Below are positions 18,026 through 27,560 of a DNA stretch of 44,452 nucleotides, piece after piece (position 1 is the stretch's first letter; the number at the start of each line of letters is the position of its first letter). The translations under genes were made by a program, and so were the position numbers. The DNA comes from JAGQYH01 sp041393015 (GTDB lineage: Bacteria > Bacteroidota > Bacteroidia > Chitinophagales > JADIYW01). The notes beneath the pieces are model-generated. The model did not search any database and had not been told where the DNA came from. It saw only the letters and a list, made by a program, of their open reading frames with translations. Location of the stretch: NCBI GenBank assembly GCA_041393015.1, contig JAWKKV010000015.1, forward strand, positions 1-44,452, written 5' to 3'.

Positions 18026-19915
18026 ATGTGTGGTATAGTTGGTGGATATTATAAACAAGAACTTCCTAAAGAGGAAGTTTTAAACTATGCAATTGAACAA
18101 ATTGCATTACGTGGTCCTGATAGTCAAGGATTATATACCCATCAAAAATATTTTTTAGGACATCGCAGATTATCCATTATTGATGTATCTACCTCAGCCA
18201 ATCAACCACTTTTCAGTAGCGACAATAGATATTGCATAATTTTCAATGGAGAGATATACAATTATCAAGAAATTAAAGAGCAACTTATTCAAAAAGGATT
18301 TTCGTTTTCCACTACAAGTGATACTGAGGTTCTATTAAATGCTTTCATTGCTTACGGAAAAGATTGCCTCGATCTATTAAACGGCTTTTTTGCTTTTGCT
18401 ATTCATGATAAACAAACTGACAGTTTATTCATTGCAAGAGATAGATTAGGTATTAAGCCACTTTACTTTTATCATGATGATGAAAAAATGCTTTTTGCTT
18501 CAGAGATGAAAGCATTGTTCCCTCTGAATATTATTAAGGAAATTGACTACAATGCACTAGCCACCTACTTCCAATTAAATTACATTCCGGCACCCAATAC
18601 TATTTATAAAAATGTACAGAAGTTACTCCCTGGACATTTTATTGAAATCAAAGATGGGCAATTTTCAATCAAACAATATTATAGCGTTCCATTTGATAGA
18701 AAGGAATACGCCAATTATACTTACAAAGAAGCTTCTAACAAGCTCGTTGAAATATTAGACGAATCAATCCATAAAAGATTGGTGGCTGATGTTCCATTGG
18801 GTACATTTTTAAGTGGAGGAATTGATTCATCTGTAATCACAAGTCTAGCAGCTCAACACAAAAGCAATTTAAATACCTTTTCTATTGGCTTTAAAGACAA
18901 TGAATATTTTGACGAAACGGAATATGCTGAACTAGTAGCCAATAAACTAAAAACTAACCATAAGGTTTTTAAAGTAACTAATGATGATTTATTGGAAAGC
19001 CTGCAAGATATTCTAAAATATATTGATGAACCATTTGCAGACTCTTCTGCTTTACTAGTCAATCTATTGTCAAAATATACTCGCCAACATGTAACCGTAG
19101 CCTTATCTGGTGATGGTGGAGATGAATTGTTTGCCGGCTATAATAAGCATTATGGAGAATGGCGCTTAAGAAATGGTGGCCTAGCTGCAGAAACAGTTAG
19201 TAACTTATTGCCACTTTGGAAGGCTTTGCCAAAAAGTAGAAATGGAAAGTTTGGCAATAAAGTTAGACAATTGGAGCGGTTTGCTATTGGCAAAAAACTT
19301 TCTCCTCCTGAAAGATACTGGAGATGGTGCAGTTTTATTGATGCCGATGAAAGTCGTAAGTATTTCAAAGATTCTTCCAAAATAGATGAGAAGGAACTGA
19401 ATAAAATTAAAGAGCATTATACAAGACATCTAAGTTCTAATGGCGATTTAAATGATAATTTGTACGCAGACATTCATTTAGTACTTCCTTACGACATGTT
19501 AACCAAAGTTGATTTAATGTCGATGGCTAATTCCTTAGAAGTTAGAGTGCCGTTTTTAGATCATAATATGGTAGAATTCGCTTTTTCTTTACCGGTTGAA
19601 TATAAAATTGATGCCCAACTAAAGAAAAAAATAGTGCAGGATGCTTTTAGACATATTTTACCGAAGGAACTGTACAATCGACCAAAGAAAGGATTTGAAG
19701 TACCTTTGTTACAATGGTTTAGGAGTGAGTTAAAAGATTTGATTATGAATGATCTTTTAGCAGACGATTTTATTGCTGATCAAGGAATATTTAATGTCAC
19801 TTTCATTCGTCAATTAAAAGAAAGACTTTTTTCAAATAATCCGGGAGATATTCATGCTCAAATTTGGGCTTTAATTGTTTTTCAAAGTTGGTTTAAAAAT
19901 TATCATACAAGCTAA
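18026..19915 (+). CDS. asnB: Asparagine synthase (glutamine-hydrolysing), second, intact copy
   Basis: A 629-residue class II glutamine amidotransferase fused to an ATP-pyrophosphatase synthetase domain. Cys2 of MCGIVGGYY is the glutaminase nucleophile; RGPDSQ (29-34), GHRRLSIID (45-53) and FNGEIYNY (73-80) line the glutamine site. LSGGIDSSV with SGGIDSS at 263-269 is the P-loop, and SGDGGDELFAGY and KVDLMSMANSLEVRVPFLDH follow. It transfers the amide of Gln to an acyl-AMP intermediate, classically aspartate. In polysaccharide loci such enzymes are also proposed to amidate uronic acids. A TACATTTG box sits just before the ATG. It is shifted relative to the broken copy at 9445 and shares all catalytic motifs. 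Confidence 0.93.
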   Translation: MCGIVGGYYKQELPKEEVLNYAIEQIALRGPDSQGLYTHQKYFLGHRRLSIIDVSTSANQPLFSSDNRYCIIFNGEIYNYQEIKEQLIQKGFSFSTTSDTEVLLNAFIAYGKDCLDLLNGFFAFAIHDKQTDSLFIARDRLGIKPLYFYHDDEKMLFASEMKALFPLNIIKEIDYNALATYFQLNYIPAPNTIYKNVQKLLPGHFIEIKDGQFSIKQYYSVPFDRKEYANYTYKEASNKLVEILDESIHKRLVADVPLGTFLSGGIDSSVITSLAAQHKSNLNTFSIGFKDNEYFDETEYAELVANKLKTNHKVFKVTNDDLLESLQDILKYIDEPFADSSALLVNLLSKYTRQHVTVALSGDGGDELFAGYNKHYGEWRLRNGGLAAETVSNLLPLWKALPKSRNGKFGNKVRQLERFAIGKKLSPPERYWRWCSFIDADESRKYFKDSSKIDEKELNKIKEHYTRHLSSNGDLNDNLYADIHLVLPYDMLTKVDLMSMANSLEVRVPFLDHNMVEFAFSLPVEYKIDAQLKKKIVQDAFRHILPKELYNRPKKGFEVPLLQWFRSELKDLIMNDLLADDFIADQGIFNVTFIRQLKERLFSNNPGDIHAQIWALIVFQSWFKNYHTS

Positions 19916-19919
19916 AAAG

Positions 19920-21116
19920 ATGGCTAAAAAAGTCTTAAGGATCATAAATCGTTTAAATATTGGTGGGCCAACTTACAATGCAGCTTATCTTACCAAATAT
20001 TTGGAGCCCGAATTTGAAACACTCCTATTAGCTGGCATGCATGATGAAAGTGAAGGCAGCTCAGAATTTATTGTCAATAAATTAGGGCTTCATCCAACTT
20101 ATATTCCCAACATGTATCGCTCTTTAAACCCTATCAAAGATCGAAAAGCTTATAAGCAGATTAGAGATATTATTAGGGACTTCAAGCCCGACATTGTACA
20201 TACACATGCGGCAAAAGCAGGTGCTGTTGGTCGATTAGCTGCATCAATGGAAGAAGTTCCTGTTATTCTTCATACATTTCATGGACACGTTTTTCATTCG
20301 TATTTCAACAAATATAAAACAAGAGCATTTTTAGAGATTGAGCGCTATTTAGCTAAAAAATCAACCAAAATAATAGCTATAAGTAATATTCAACAAGATG
20401 AACTTTGTAATGAATTTAAAATAGCACCAACTGAAAAATTCGAAATTGTTCCATTGGGGTTTGACTTGAGTAAATTTCAAGAAAACATTAAAGATAAAAG
20501 AAAGCTATTCCGGCAGAAATATGAAATCAAAGACCATGAAGTAGCCATAGGCATCATTGGCAGATTGGTACCCATTAAAAATCATACTTTCTTTTTAAAT
20601 GCTATTCAAAAATTAATCGGTTCTACCGACCAAGCGTTTAGAGTTTTAATTATTGGCGACGGTGAAGAACGTGAGCATATTGAAAGATTAGCACAGTCAC
20701 TACAAATTAATTATACCGACGAACATGCTCAACATCACAATCAAATACTCACCTTTACTTCTTGGATAAAGGAAGTAGATATAGCGATGGCAGGATTGGA
20801 TATTATAGCGCTCACTTCATTAAATGAAGGAACGCCGGTCAGCTTAATTGAAGCATCAGCTTCAGGAAAGCCCATTGTTACTACAAATGTTGGTGGGATA
20901 AAAGATGTTGTAAAAAGTGATGAAAATGCCTATATCGTTGAAAAAACGGATGTGGATGGCTTTGCTCACAAACTTAAAATTCTGGTAGAACATAAAGAGT
21001 TGCGAGATCAAATGGGTTTAAATGGAATTGAGCATGCCTTTAGTAATTTCTCACACATGAAACTAGTTGAGAATATGCGAACCCTTTACAATAAATTACT
21101 GGATGAACGAAGTTAA
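19920..21116 (+). CDS. Glycosyltransferase family 4
   Basis: I take ATG 19920, five bases after the asnB stop; the longer frame from 19875 would overlap asnB by 41 bp with no gain. The 398-residue protein begins KKVLRIINRLNIGGPTYNA, the Gly-rich GT4 N-terminus. DIVHTHAAKAGAVGRLAA and HTFHGHVFHSYF form the acceptor cleft, IGIIGRLVPIKNH starts the donor domain, and SLNEGTPVSLIEASASGKPI is the EX7E donor site. It is cytosolic or peripheral. It converges with the minus-strand epimerase, sharing 4 bp. Confidence 0.85.
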   Translation: MAKKVLRIINRLNIGGPTYNAAYLTKYLEPEFETLLLAGMHDESEGSSEFIVNKLGLHPTYIPNMYRSLNPIKDRKAYKQIRDIIRDFKPDIVHTHAAKAGAVGRLAASMEEVPVILHTFHGHVFHSYFNKYKTRAFLEIERYLAKKSTKIIAISNIQQDELCNEFKIAPTEKFEIVPLGFDLSKFQENIKDKRKLFRQKYEIKDHEVAIGIIGRLVPIKNHTFFLNAIQKLIGSTDQAFRVLIIGDGEEREHIERLAQSLQINYTDEHAQHHNQILTFTSWIKEVDIAMAGLDIIALTSLNEGTPVSLIEASASGKPIVTTNVGGIKDVVKSDENAYIVEKTDVDGFAHKLKILVEHKELRDQMGLNGIEHAFSNFSHMKLVENMRTLYNKLLDERS

Positions 21117-22090
21117 GCTAATATACCAAGTGAAACCACAAGATCTTCTTCCTTAACTTCTCCTACTTCTAATAAACCTTCCGCCACTTTTAAAACGCCG
21201 GTTCTTAAATCAACAAGATCATTTTTTGCAGCGGTTCTCATTCTATCTAATGCCGGCAAACGTCTAGTCATGTCTCCTTCTTCTCTAGCAGGTAAATGCA
21301 CCAACTTCGAAGGAGAATTCAATGTGTCTCTAATAAAAGCACCTAGATCTTTAACACTTATCTCATTGTCATTTCCTAAGTTCAACACTTCATTTACAAA
21401 CAAATTTTCTTCTAAACATCTCAACGTGAAGTTGATGTTGTCATCTATGTAGCAGAATGTTCTAGTTTGATTTCCATCACCAATGATTGTGATATCATCA
21501 CCTTTTAAAGCTGCTCTTACAAACTTACCGATAACAAAATCACCTGACTGTTTTGGACCATAGGTATTGAAAAACCTAAAAATAGTGTAGTCTAAATCGT
21601 AGGTTTGCTTATACGACTTAAAGAATGCCTCACCAATGGCTTTCACTTGAGCGTATGGTAATTTAGCATTTAATGGAGTTTTATCTTCATCTTGAGGGAA
21701 TTCTACCGGTTCACCATATACTTCACTTGACGAAGAGAAAAATACTCTCTTCACATTAAGATCCACACATAATTCACAAATGTTTCTTATTCCTTTCAAA
21801 TCTTCTAACACCATTACAGGGTTAGATAGTGTTCTATCAACACCTACAAGTGCCGCATAGTGAAAAACATAATCAGGACATTCTTCCTTCATTATCTTTG
21901 AAATACTGTTGAAATCATTGGCATCAGCATGATAAAATTTCCAATTAGACTTATCTTTAGAAGGAAGCTTATCTTTCGATCCTGTCAATAGATTATCAAC
22001 TATAATAACTTGATATCCTTTATTCACAAAAAGTTCGGCAAGTGCGCCACCAACGTTACCTGCACCACCTGTAATTAAAACTTTGTTCAT
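21113..22090 (-). CDS. NAD-dependent sugar epimerase/dehydratase (extended SDR)
   Basis: ATG at 22090 gives MNKVLITGGAGNVGGALAEL; a TTG two codons earlier is less likely. TGGAGNVGG is the NAD loop, FFSSSSEVYGEP holds the catalytic Ser region, and YAQVK is the YxxxK pair. FRFFNTYGPKQSGDFVIGKF is the substrate-facing segment usual in UDP-glucuronate decarboxylase/GalE-like groups, so the precise reaction is open. About 326 residues. A minus-strand TATTTTTG box lies about 43 bp upstream. It is encoded opposite to its neighbours and its stop overlaps the GT4 stop by 4 bp. Confidence 0.82.
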   Translation of the reverse strand: MNKVLITGGAGNVGGALAELFVNKGYQVIIVDNLLTGSKDKLPSKDKSNWKFYHADANDFNSISKIMKEECPDYVFHYAALVGVDRTLSNPVMVLEDLKGIRNICELCVDLNVKRVFFSSSSEVYGEPVEFPQDEDKTPLNAKLPYAQVKAIGEAFFKSYKQTYDLDYTIFRFFNTYGPKQSGDFVIGKFVRAALKGDDITIIGDGNQTRTFCYIDDNINFTLRCLEENLFVNEVLNLGNDNEISVKDLGAFIRDTLNSPSKLVHLPAREEGDMTRRLPALDRMRTAAKNDLVDLRTGVLKVAEGLLEVGEVKEEDLVVSLGILA

Positions 22091-22132
22091 AATCAATTAT
22101 TTGCCCCAATATTAATCGTGCATAAATATAGT

Positions 22133-22140
22133 CAAAAATA
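22133..22140 (-). promoter_or_regulatory. -7 box before the minus-strand epimerase
   Basis: Reverse-strand TATTTTTG, 42 bp upstream of ATG 22090, with a TTG 16 nt further upstream, a slightly short spacing. Confidence 0.4.
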
Positions 22141-22288
22141 ATTATCAACACCCTTACAAATTAAAGAATCCCTACATATATAGCAATAACAAAGAAAATC
22201 TATATGCTATTTATTGAAATTAATTTTTTGTGCAAACTCTTAATAAAATTTAATTGATAAATAAATTTTCTACTAGGCAAAGGAAAGC

Positions 22289-22296
22289 TATTTTTG
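22289..22296 (+). promoter_or_regulatory. -7 box before the WecA-like gene
   Basis: TATTTTTG matches TAnnTTTG, 25 bp before the ATG. No clear -33 element. Confidence 0.45.
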
Positions 22297-22321
22297 TGCC
22301 ACAAACTCAATTCTACAAAGA

Positions 22322-23413
22322 ATGGCTTTAAATATTCAGAACGTAATAATTTTCGCTTTAGCTGCATTCGTTGTTTCTTATAGCTTAAATAGAATCTTCT
22401 TAAGATTTACAACGAATTTAGGAACTCGTAGTTCTGGCGAAGTTAGATTTGCCTCCACATCTAAACCATCTGTTGGCGGATTTACCTTTTATATAAGCTT
22501 TTTGCTTTGTTTCATTTCCATTAATCTTTTATCTCCTCAATATTTGGCAAGTGAAACTAAACAAATAGCTGGTCTCTTTGCAGCCTCTAGTTTGGGCTTT
22601 ATGCTCGGATTTGCTGATGATGCCTACAATACAAACCCTGTTTTAAAATTCTCAGGTCAAATTGTTTGTGGATTAATCCTTGTTTTTACTGATTTGTATA
22701 TTCCATTATTTCCTACCGGAATGACCGGAGCCTTTCTTATTAATTCGATATTCACAGTTATTTGGGTGATTGGCATTATGAATTCTCTGAATATGCTCGA
22801 TAATATGGATGCTATTACTACTTCAATATCAATCTGTATTATGAGTTGCGGACTCTATATGCTTTCATTAAATAATTTTAGTGATGTGTTTACAACTCTC
22901 CTATTGATAGGAGGAATTGCAACTTTAGTTAGCTTTCTATTCTATAATTGGTATCCGGCAAAAATGTATATGGGTGATACCGGCAGTCAATTTATTGGTG
23001 TTTTTTTAGCTGCAATAGCTATTAAATTATTTTGGAATTTTAAAGATCCCGGAACCAATACCTTGCAATTAAAGCAATTTCTAATTCCATTATTAGCATT
23101 TATTATGCCGGTAATTGATACAACAACAGTTTTTATTAGAAGAATTGCAAGAGGTCAATCTCCGTTTACAGGTGGGGCTGATCATACTACTCACCATTTA
23201 GCATACTTAGGATTACCAGTACCAGTGGTAGGTTTTATTTTTATAGGCGTAAACATGCTGTCTATTCTCTTTATTCATATCTTGAAATCTCAAACAGAAT
23301 GGAATTACGTGTATAGCTTTTTAGTTATCGGTTATTTTTTGATTCTATTTCTCGTGATGCAATTCTTTTATGACCTAGGCGGGAAAAAGAAGCCTCAACC
23401 GGAAGAAGCTTAG
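22322..23413 (+). CDS. MraY/WecA-type undecaprenyl-phosphate sugar-1-phosphate transferase
   Basis: A 363-residue integral membrane protein with about ten helices. FADDAYN (Asp99-Asp100) is the conserved DDxxN metal/prenyl site, NSLNMLDNMDAITT (about 154-167) contains the NxxNxxD motif, and MGDTGSQFIG is the third loop. These identify the WecA/TagO/MraY superfamily; the short length and lack of the MurNAc-pentapeptide loop favour a polysaccharide initiator using UDP-HexNAc. It would load the first sugar of the repeat unit on undecaprenyl phosphate. A TATTTTTG box sits about 26 bp before the ATG. Its 3' end overlaps the convergent NUDIX gene by 4 bp. Confidence 0.88.
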   Translation: MALNIQNVIIFALAAFVVSYSLNRIFLRFTTNLGTRSSGEVRFASTSKPSVGGFTFYISFLLCFISINLLSPQYLASETKQIAGLFAASSLGFMLGFADDAYNTNPVLKFSGQIVCGLILVFTDLYIPLFPTGMTGAFLINSIFTVIWVIGIMNSLNMLDNMDAITTSISICIMSCGLYMLSLNNFSDVFTTLLLIGGIATLVSFLFYNWYPAKMYMGDTGSQFIGVFLAAIAIKLFWNFKDPGTNTLQLKQFLIPLLAFIMPVIDTTTVFIRRIARGQSPFTGGADHTTHHLAYLGLPVPVVGFIFIGVNMLSILFIHILKSQTEWNYVYSFLVIGYFLILFLVMQFFYDLGGKKKPQPEEA

Positions 23414-24057
23414 TCTCTAGCCTTATACAATTCAACTATTTCGCTAATCATCATTGCCGTAGCGCCCCAAAGAACGCGCCCATCAATATCAAAATATGGC
23501 GCTTTCAAATCAAATCCAGCCTTTGAACGAATATTCTTCTCTTTAATAATAGATGGATTAAAGAAAGTATGAAATGGAACTTCAATTAAAGATTCTACTT
23601 CTCGCTTATCTATTACAAAATTGGGGCGTTCTTCTGCATAACCTAAAAATGGATAGACTAGAAAATTACTTGCTAATACAAATACTTCTGTAATAGGTCC
23701 AACTACATTTACTAAATCAGGTAAAACGCCTACCTCTTCATTTGTCTCCCTTAATGCAGCCATTAATGGACTTTTATCAAAATCTTCAATTTTACCACCC
23801 GGAAAAGATATTTGACCTCCGTGAATACCTTCGTAAACAGGACGCTGCATTAGTGCCAAATGAGGAATTTTCTGAACCGGATAAAGCAACGCTAGCACAG
23901 CTCCCTTTCTTGCATTTTTGCTCACCGGAAAATCCATTTTTTTATCTATCCCTACATAAGGTTTTAGAGGATACTGCCCCATTTTACCGGGTAATCCTTT
24001 ATGATAGCTGGTTTGCAATTGCTCAATAAAAGTTTGAAATTCTACCGTGTTGTGCAT
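23410..24057 (-). CDS. NUDIX hydrolase, CoA pyrophosphatase-like
   Basis: A 215-residue NUDIX protein. GGQISFPGGKIEDFD (about 80-94) followed by ALRETNEEVGV (about 101-111) is the NUDIX box, with the RExxEE metal ligands. The preceding LMQRPVYEGIHGGQISFPGG region is the CoA-binding signature of the NudL/YeaB group, which hydrolyses CoA and its derivatives to 3',5'-ADP and phosphopantetheine. It is cytosolic and convergent with the wecA-like gene (4 bp overlap). It is separated from the divergent helicase gene by 161 bp, in which I see no strong promoter box. Confidence 0.85.
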   Translation of the reverse strand: MHNTVEFQTFIEQLQTSYHKGLPGKMGQYPLKPYVGIDKKMDFPVSKNARKGAVLALLYPVQKIPHLALMQRPVYEGIHGGQISFPGGKIEDFDKSPLMAALRETNEEVGVLPDLVNVVGPITEVFVLASNFLVYPFLGYAEERPNFVIDKREVESLIEVPFHTFFNPSIIKEKNIRSKAGFDLKAPYFDIDGRVLWGATAMMISEIVELYKARD

Positions 24058-24218
24058 ATAATCTCTGTAGATGATAAATGTAAAACAAAAAATTTAAAGA
24101 GAAAATTTAGTATTCTAAACAATCAAAATGATCAATTACTAGAGGTGAAACAAAAAATTATTTAAAAAACAACACTTTCTCTTATCACCAAATAATGCTT
24201 TTTAGCTAATTTTAGGCG

Positions 24219-26543
24219 ATGGGTTTTTTAGATGAATTAAATGAGGTTCAAAGGGCTGCTGTAGAACAAATTGATGGGCCGGTAATGATTATTGCAGGAC
24301 CAGGTTCCGGTAAAACAAGGGTGCTTACCTACAGAATTGCACATTTAATTCAACAAGGTATTGACCCATTTCGAATATTAGCGCTAACCTTTACCAATAA
24401 GGCCTCTGCCGAAATGCGAGAAAGGATAACTTCTATTGTAGGTAATGAAGCCCGTAACCTCTACATGGGTACTTTCCACTCCGTATTTGCTAAAATATTA
24501 AGAATGGAAGCCCCAAAATTAGGCTTTCCTAATAATTTTACCATCTACGATACCACCGATTCAAAAAGTTTAATCAAATCTATTATAAAAGAAGAAGGAT
24601 TAAATGACAAGTTATATAAACCCAATCTCGTTTACAATAGAATCTCTGATGCTAAAAACAACTTAATCACCGCCAAAGCATATAACAAAAACATTGATAG
24701 AATTTCTGAAGACGAATGCTCCGGAAGGCCTAAAATAAAAGACCTTTATGCCAAATATGTGAGAAGATGTTTTTTAGCTGGTGCAATGGATTTTGATGAT
24801 CTAATCCTAAAAATGTATGAACTTTTAGCCCGATTCCCTGAAGTTTTATACAAATACCAACATCGATTTTCTCATTTAATGATCGATGAGTTTCAAGACA
24901 CCAACTTTGCACAATATGCCATCGTAAAAAAGTTTGCTGCCGTACATGAGAATATTTGTGTGGTGGGAGACGATGCTCAAAGTATCTATGCTTTCCGTGG
25001 CGCTACTATAAAAAATATTCTTGATTTTGAAGAAGATTATAAAGACCTGAAGGTGTTTAAATTAGAACAGAATTATAGATCCGTAAAATATATAGTAAAT
25101 GCCGCCAATAATGTAATTGGTTACAATAAAGATCAATTCAAAAAGACAATTTGGACAGAAAATGTTGAAGGCAATAAAATTAAAGTAGTAAAAGCATCCA
25201 GCGAGCGCGATGAATCAAGAATAGTAGCCAACAGCATCTTTGAGCAAAAAGTAAGAGAATACAAAAGGAACGAGGATTTTGCCATACTTTATAGAACCAA
25301 TGCTCAGTCAAGAGCGCTGGAAGAGTCATTGAGAAAACTAAACATTCCTTATAAAATTTATGGTGGACTCTCTTTCTATCAAAGAAAAGAGATAAAAGAT
25401 TTTATTGCCTACTTAAGATTAACAACTAACGTTAATGACGAAGAGGCACTAAAGCGTATTATCAATTATCCGGTTAGAGGAATTGGAAAAACAACCATAG
25501 AAAAATTGATTGTTGCTGCCAACCAAAACGATTGTTCTATTTGGCAAATCATGGAAAATGTGCATTTGGTAAAATTGCCGGCGAGAACTCAAAATGTCAT
25601 TAAGCAATTTACCTTAATGATCAATAGTTTTAAAGCACAATTAACGGATAAAAGTGCTTACGACATAGCTATGTTTATAGGCAAACACACTGGACTTGTT
25701 AGTGAACTTTTTAAAGATAAAACCATTGAAGGTATTAGCAGATATGAAAACCTTCAAGAATTATTGAACGGTATTAAAGAATTTACGGAAGCGCCACAAC
25801 CTGAATACGAGGAAGATGAATTGGCACCCGAAAACGATCTTTCTGCCTACCTTCAACAAATCTCTCTTTTAACCGATTTGGATGATAAAGATGATGATCC
25901 CGACAAAGTGAAACTAATGACCATCCATGCTGCGAAAGGATTAGAGTTCCCAAGTGTATTTGTAGTAGGGTTAGAAGAAAACTTATTCCCGTCTATGATG
26001 TCCATGAATACTAGAGAAGACATCGAAGAGGAAAGACGTTTGTTTTATGTAGCGATTACAAGAGCAAAAGAAAATTTAATGATTTCCTCAGCGAATATGA
26101 GATATAAGTTCGGCTCGTTGATTTATTGTCAAGATAGTAGATTTTTAGATGAAATTGGGGACGACAACATTGAGTTTATCGGCAAGAAACCGACTAACCG
26201 AAGCAACGATCATGATTTTGACACCTTTGATGAGCCAGTGGTAACCTATGATGTTAGTTCCAAAAAATCTTATCAAAAAAAGCCGACTGTCACTTCAGTA
26301 AAGCCTTTATCTCCTCCCGGCAACCTTAAGCGTGTTAAGGAAACCTCACAAAGTGAAGGGACTGGAAATGGCAGCGACCTCAATATAAGTATTGGTGCAT
26401 TAGTGGAACATCAAAAATTCGAAAAAGGAAAAGTGCTCAATTTAGAAGGCATTGGAAACAATCAAATTGCTACTATATTATTTGAAAAGCATGGACAAAA
26501 GAAAATTATTCTTAAATTTGCTAAACTTCAAGTAATTTCTTGA
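24219..26543 (+). CDS. uvrD: UvrD/PcrA-type ATP-dependent DNA helicase
   Basis: A 774-residue superfamily 1A helicase, close to the usual 720-780. AGPGSGKT (26-33) is Walker A, DEFQDT (223-228) Walker B, QNYRS motif IV, TIHAAKGLEFPSVFVVGLEE motif V (about 568 on), and EERRLFYVAITRAKE motif VI. A disordered linker (about 650-720) precedes a small C-terminal SH3-like/Tudor domain (GALVEHQKFEKGKVLNLEG), typical of PcrA for RNA polymerase contact. It unwinds 3'-5' in repair and replication. The 147 bp downstream of it hold a 12-bp direct repeat and an 8-bp inverted repeat. Confidence 0.93.
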   Translation: MGFLDELNEVQRAAVEQIDGPVMIIAGPGSGKTRVLTYRIAHLIQQGIDPFRILALTFTNKASAEMRERITSIVGNEARNLYMGTFHSVFAKILRMEAPKLGFPNNFTIYDTTDSKSLIKSIIKEEGLNDKLYKPNLVYNRISDAKNNLITAKAYNKNIDRISEDECSGRPKIKDLYAKYVRRCFLAGAMDFDDLILKMYELLARFPEVLYKYQHRFSHLMIDEFQDTNFAQYAIVKKFAAVHENICVVGDDAQSIYAFRGATIKNILDFEEDYKDLKVFKLEQNYRSVKYIVNAANNVIGYNKDQFKKTIWTENVEGNKIKVVKASSERDESRIVANSIFEQKVREYKRNEDFAILYRTNAQSRALEESLRKLNIPYKIYGGLSFYQRKEIKDFIAYLRLTTNVNDEEALKRIINYPVRGIGKTTIEKLIVAANQNDCSIWQIMENVHLVKLPARTQNVIKQFTLMINSFKAQLTDKSAYDIAMFIGKHTGLVSELFKDKTIEGISRYENLQELLNGIKEFTEAPQPEYEEDELAPENDLSAYLQQISLLTDLDDKDDDPDKVKLMTIHAAKGLEFPSVFVVGLEENLFPSMMSMNTREDIEEERRLFYVAITRAKENLMISSANMRYKFGSLIYCQDSRFLDEIGDDNIEFIGKKPTNRSNDHDFDTFDEPVVTYDVSSKKSYQKKPTVTSVKPLSPPGNLKRVKETSQSEGTGNGSDLNISIGALVEHQKFEKGKVLNLEGIGNNQIATILFEKHGQKKIILKFAKLQVIS

Positions 26544-26652
26544 TCTAATATTTCACTTAACTTCTTCGTTTTTATAAATATGATCATTAAAATTGCGGTT
26601 TAGTGGAGTTTTGATCTTAAAACTATTACCTTAAATATCACACAACAATATC

Positions 26653-26673
26653 ACCTTTAAAACTATTAAAGGT
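26653..26673. repeat. Inverted repeat upstream of the DUF4290 gene
   Basis: ACCTTTAA and TTAAAGGT, perfect 8-bp arms with loop AACTA, 17 bp before the ATG. TTAAAACTATTA within it recurs at 26617-26628. Confidence 0.5.
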
Positions 26674-26690
26674 CTTGCAAAAAACATTTT

Positions 26691-27362
26691 ATGGAGTATA
26701 ATACGGAACGGAATCATTTAATGATTAGAGAGTATGGCAGACATGTGCAAAATTTAATTGCCTATGCAAAAGGCATTGAAAATAGAGAAATTCGTCAAGC
26801 AACTGTTGAAAGCATTATACAATTAATGGGACAGTTAAATCCGCACTTAAGAAATGTAGCTGATTTTAAGCATAAATTGTGGGATCACCTTTTTATGATT
26901 GGTGGATTTGATATGGATGTAGATTCTCCATATGAAAGACCTACCGCTGAAATCTCCAAGCCTAGTCCTGCCGATTTACCGTATCCTAAACAAAAGATCA
27001 GATTTAAACACTACGGCAAAAACGTAGAATCAATGGTAGCAAAAGCCAGAGGATACGAAGATCCTGAAATGAGAAAAGGGTTAACAGAAGTAATTCTAAA
27101 TTTCATGAAAATGGCTTATAGAAATTGGAGCAACGAAGAAGTAAGTGATGAATTGATCAAACAAGATTTACAAACACTTTCTGAAGGCACTTTGGTTATT
27201 GAAGATGAAATGAATATTGAAGCTTTTGTTAAAGCCACACCTACCACAAGTGTTTCAAGTAGCTCGAGTAATAGAAAATCTAATTCTAATAAAGGATCAA
27301 GAAATAACTCTAGAAATAACAATAACAAGAGAAGTAATAATAAAAGACGCTACAAAAACTAA
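26691..27362 (+). CDS. DUF4290 domain-containing protein
   Basis: A 223-residue protein matching the Bacteroidota-specific DUF4290 family. No catalytic motif is visible. Two internal copies of about 35 residues are evident: IREYGRHVQNLIAYAKGIEN (from 12) and FKHYGKNVESMVAKARGYED (from 105), each ending in E-x-I-x-x-M/F-M, so the fold is probably a duplicated helical unit. The C-terminal 35 residues are Ser/Asn/Arg/Lys-rich and likely disordered and basic, suggesting nucleic acid or membrane contact. It precedes murA in the same direction by 198 bp. The function is not known. Confidence 0.82.
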   Translation: MEYNTERNHLMIREYGRHVQNLIAYAKGIENREIRQATVESIIQLMGQLNPHLRNVADFKHKLWDHLFMIGGFDMDVDSPYERPTAEISKPSPADLPYPKQKIRFKHYGKNVESMVAKARGYEDPEMRKGLTEVILNFMKMAYRNWSNEEVSDELIKQDLQTLSEGTLVIEDEMNIEAFVKATPTTSVSSSSSNRKSNSNKGSRNNSRNNNNKRSNNKRRYKN

Positions 27363-27560
27363 CAAAGTATTAAGGACCAAGTATAAAGTTTAAAGTGTCT
27401 CCAATTAAAAACTCAAAAAACACACAATCATTTGGTGTTAAACACTTTAGGCACTTGCAACTACAGACACTCGTAACTTAAATTTTAATCCACAGTTGTT
27501 TATGGATTAAACATCCCTACTCTTTTGGTTTATTTAATTTTAGACAAATTATAATAATCA

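Noticed and set aside
9445..19915. The two asnB copies as a recent tandem duplication
   Set aside because: Their protein sequences differ widely across the whole length, so they are old paralogues or separately gained.
19875..19919. Longer start for the GT4 gene at 19920
   Set aside because: It would overlap asnB by 41 bp and add residues unlike the family; ATG 19920 gives a standard N-terminus.
27260..27362. Ser/Asn/Arg-rich sequence as a repeat array or CRISPR
   Set aside because: It is low-complexity coding sequence at the end of the DUF4290 protein, with no regular repeat-spacer unit.
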